DNA of 34,148 nucleotides, taken from positions 1 through 34,148 of the forward strand of contig JAGCYH010000025.1 in the NCBI GenBank assembly GCA_017960905.1. Direction: 5' to 3'. Within the stretch, counting starts at the first letter, position 1, and every line of letters begins with the position of its first letter. Made by a program: the position numbers and the translations under genes. This DNA is from Bacteroidales bacterium. Its GTDB lineage: Bacteria > Bacteroidota > Bacteroidia > Bacteroidales > Marinilabiliaceae. The notes under the pieces were generated by a model, which saw nothing but the letters and a program-made list of their open reading frames with translations, was not told the origin of the DNA and made no database searches. Below are positions 32,885 to 34,148 of the stretch, one piece after another.

Positions 32885-33643
32885 ATGAAAAACTCAGTAC
32901 TCTTTGCTGCCGTGCTGGCACTCGTAGGCTGTTCGCAGAATGCCGGCAACAACACCGAAACCGATACACCGCAGCCGGCACAGCAACCGACCGATGTTTC
33001 ATCGCCTTCGGCAATGAACCCAACGGTCGAGGCCGACACAATACCGTTGCCCGTATTCCTTTCGCCCGACCTCGGAATGCTTGCCCTCAACGGGCAAGTG
33101 CAGTCCGTCGCTTCTGAGACCTTCCCCGCTGACGAAAACTTCACCGTCGATACCGAATCCGATACATCGACATCGCATGTCGACTTCGACCGCGACGGAA
33201 CCATCACCTACGGCCTCATGGGCGACTACGACTGGAAAACATACGAACGTAATGAAAATAAGCTCATTACAAAATGCTCAATTAAGAATTCAATTGTCGA
33301 TATCGCTTATAGCTTCGTCTACGACGAAGCTAAGCGCATAGCATCTTTCACTCACTACATCGACGACACACCCGAAAACGTAACTACTTATACCTACGAT
33401 GTCAGCGGCGATGTAGTCAAGGAGTTGTACAAATCTAAATCGTCCGACCGCTCCACCGAATGTACCTATACTATACTCGAGCGCGACCACCACGACAACT
33501 GGACTCGCCGCACCGAACGAATCGAAGTAAGAGAACAAACTTCTAAAGAAGTGTATTACTCTGTTACACAGCGCAGTATCACCTACTATGGCGAAGAGTC
33601 GGAAATAACCGATCAGCCCGAAAATACAGAAAGCGAGGAGTAG
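32885..33643 (+). CDS. lipoprotein of unknown function
   Basis: A 252-residue lipoprotein (lipobox LVGC, Cys16). A Thr/Pro/Gln-rich linker of about 35 residues is followed by a domain of repeated beta-hairpins, with phrases like SFVYDEAKRIASFTHYID, VTTYTYDVSGDVVKELY and DHHDNWTRRTERI. They recall the YD/RHS-like repeats of Bacteroidetes surface proteins. An acidic tail (TDQPENTESEE) ends the protein. I do not recognise a specific family. It has no clear TAnnTTTG box upstream, and a strong terminator follows. An inverted repeat at 33310-33332 (10 bp, extendable across a 2-nt bulge) lies in the YDEAKR codons. Confidence 0.65.
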   Translation: MKNSVLFAAVLALVGCSQNAGNNTETDTPQPAQQPTDVSSPSAMNPTVEADTIPLPVFLSPDLGMLALNGQVQSVASETFPADENFTVDTESDTSTSHVDFDRDGTITYGLMGDYDWKTYERNENKLITKCSIKNSIVDIAYSFVYDEAKRIASFTHYIDDTPENVTTYTYDVSGDVVKELYKSKSSDRSTECTYTILERDHHDNWTRRTERIEVREQTSKEVYYSVTQRSITYYGEESEITDQPENTESEE

Positions 33644-33660
33644 TATTTATATTATAAAGT

Positions 33661-33700
33661 AAAAAAGAGCAACGCCGCATTACGCGGCGTTGCTATTTTT
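33661..33700 (+). terminator. intrinsic terminator
   Basis: An 11-bp perfect stem AGCAACGCCGC / GCGGCGTTGCT with an ATTAC loop, followed by ATTTTT and preceded by an A-tract. It ends the lipoprotein gene and insulates the following promoters. Confidence 0.88.
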
Positions 33701-33842
33701 ATATGTCGTCGTAAGGCTTTTTTCGCGACAATATGTCCATGTTGCTATAATCATTAACCATTTTTAACAACCACCTAATTGTCGGATAATCAGCGCGTCG
33801 GCGCGATGTCCGCACCGACTGCGAAAAAAAGATTGAAAAATA

Positions 33843-33875
33843 TTTGCAAGGAAGGAATAAAAGTGTCTACCTTTG
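33843..33875 (+). promoter_or_regulatory. probable rRNA operon promoter P1
   Basis: TTTG at 33843-33846 and TACCTTTG at 33868-33875, 21-bp spacer, followed by CACCCGCTTTTCC. The sequence after the box is repeated after P2 (TGTCCGCTTTTCG). An A-rich stretch upstream could serve as an UP-like element. Confidence 0.6.
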
Positions 33876-33980
33876 CACCCGCTTTTCCAAACGGGAAGGG
33901 CGAGGTGACCCACTTGACAGACGAGCTACGAAGAGAGTTTGAAAAAACTTGCGGCCTTCAGAAAAAAAAGTGAGAAAAAA

Positions 33981-34013
33981 TTTGGAGGCAATGCAAAAAA
34001 GTGGTTACCTTTG
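33981..34013 (+). promoter_or_regulatory. probable rRNA operon promoter P2
   Basis: TTTG at 33981-33984 and TACCTTTG at 34006-34013, again with a 21-bp spacer, 138 bp downstream of P1 in the same orientation. A-rich DNA precedes it. Confidence 0.6.
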
Positions 34014-34148
34014 TGTCCGCTTTTCGCCGAAAATTTCGGCGGTGGCGAAAACAGAAGAGAAAAAGTTCTTTGAAGATATTGTTATAGTGCAACAAAAGGG
34101 AAGAGAAGCAAAGTCAATTTCGAAAGAAAGACTCAGCATCGGCCAGGG
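34014..34148 (+). promoter_or_regulatory. probable 16S rRNA leader with boxA-like element
   Basis: Downstream of P2 there is a leader with two mutually exclusive stems that share one CGCC: CGCCGAAA/TTTCGGCG (34025-34041) or TTTTCGCC/GGCGAAAA (34021-34051). Then comes GTTCTTTGA (34065-34073), which resembles the boxA antitermination element in front of 16S rRNA genes in Bacteroidetes. No coding sequence is credible. I infer that the 16S gene starts shortly after the window; the window itself contains no recognisable 16S sequence. Confidence 0.55.

Noticed and set aside
33779..33973. 64-codon open frame near the window's end
   Set aside because: It runs straight through promoter P1 of the probable rRNA leader and encodes a Lys-rich translation with no family features.
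1..34148. Mobile elements, phage genes or a defence system
   Set aside because: No transposase, integrase, nuclease, toxin-antitoxin or restriction-modification gene is recognisable; the window is mostly housekeeping and envelope genes.

Overview
The window looks like a chromosomal segment of a member of Bacteroidales. Supporting evidence: many genes are preceded by the Bacteroidota vegetative promoter (TTTG, about 18-21 bp, TAnnTTTG); there are no obvious Shine-Dalgarno sequences; and several families are typical of that phylum (TamL lipoprotein, putative porin, DUF4494, DUF4153, fused RibBA, a single LptF/LptG permease beside RibBA, propeller lipoproteins). The exact genus cannot be read from the sequence. 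I see no tRNA, complete rRNA, insertion sequence, prophage or CRISPR array.

Layout. 1-3.3 kb: divergent DUF4494 and DUF4153 genes, then an SPFH-domain lipoprotein. 3.3-5.1 kb: an A+T-rich propeller-type lipoprotein (minus) and a small secreted protein built of 17-residue repeats. 5.1-7.8 kb (minus): an LptF/LptG permease overlapping ribBA. 7.8-8.4 kb: a 600-bp gap with an orphan strong terminator and a candidate small RNA or attenuated leader. 8.4-9.9 kb: an acetyl-CoA hydrolase/transferase family CoA-transferase. 10-12.9 kb (minus): three consecutive exported cyclophilin-type prolyl isomerases coupled by ATGA overlaps, the last carrying an N-terminal domain that looks like an inactivated HtrA/trypsin fold. 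13.1-13.6 kb: a divergent Spy/CpxP-like periplasmic protein. 13.8-17.3 kb (minus): pnp with a long disordered R/G/D/N tail, and dapA. 17.4-20.1 kb: an ACT-domain protein divergent from dapA, then a putative porin. 20.2-22.4 kb: cysS, sufE and an MIP18/SufT-like Fe-S factor. 22.4-23.2 kb: a hairpin-rich intergenic stretch and an A+T-rich orphan gene. 23.2-25.8 kb (minus): SPOUT RNA methyltransferase, EamA transporter, TPR protein. 25.9-28.8 kb: tamL and a second SPOUT methyltransferase. 28.8-33.6 kb: recG, a propeller-type lipoprotein, a polyprenol-phosphate-mannose-synthase-like GT2 and a lipoprotein of unknown function. 33.7-34.15 kb: two tandem promoters, a foldable leader and a boxA-like element, which look like the front of an rRNA operon whose 16S gene lies just outside.

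Functional themes. Much of the window concerns the cell envelope: LptF/G export, TamL assembly, porin, prolyl isomerases and Spy-like chaperone, lipoproteins, polyprenyl-phosphate sugar synthesis. The rest is housekeeping: riboflavin, lysine/diaminopimelate, Fe-S assembly, RNA turnover and modification, fork repair.

The most unusual signal is not a gene. Perfect short inverted repeats (stems of 9-13 bp, loops of 0-5 nt) sit inside coding sequences all along the window. I count about 30 by eye, against roughly one expected by chance for stems of at least 9 bp. They lie in unrelated genes on both strands and look like the product of a mutational process, or a selected property, of this genome.
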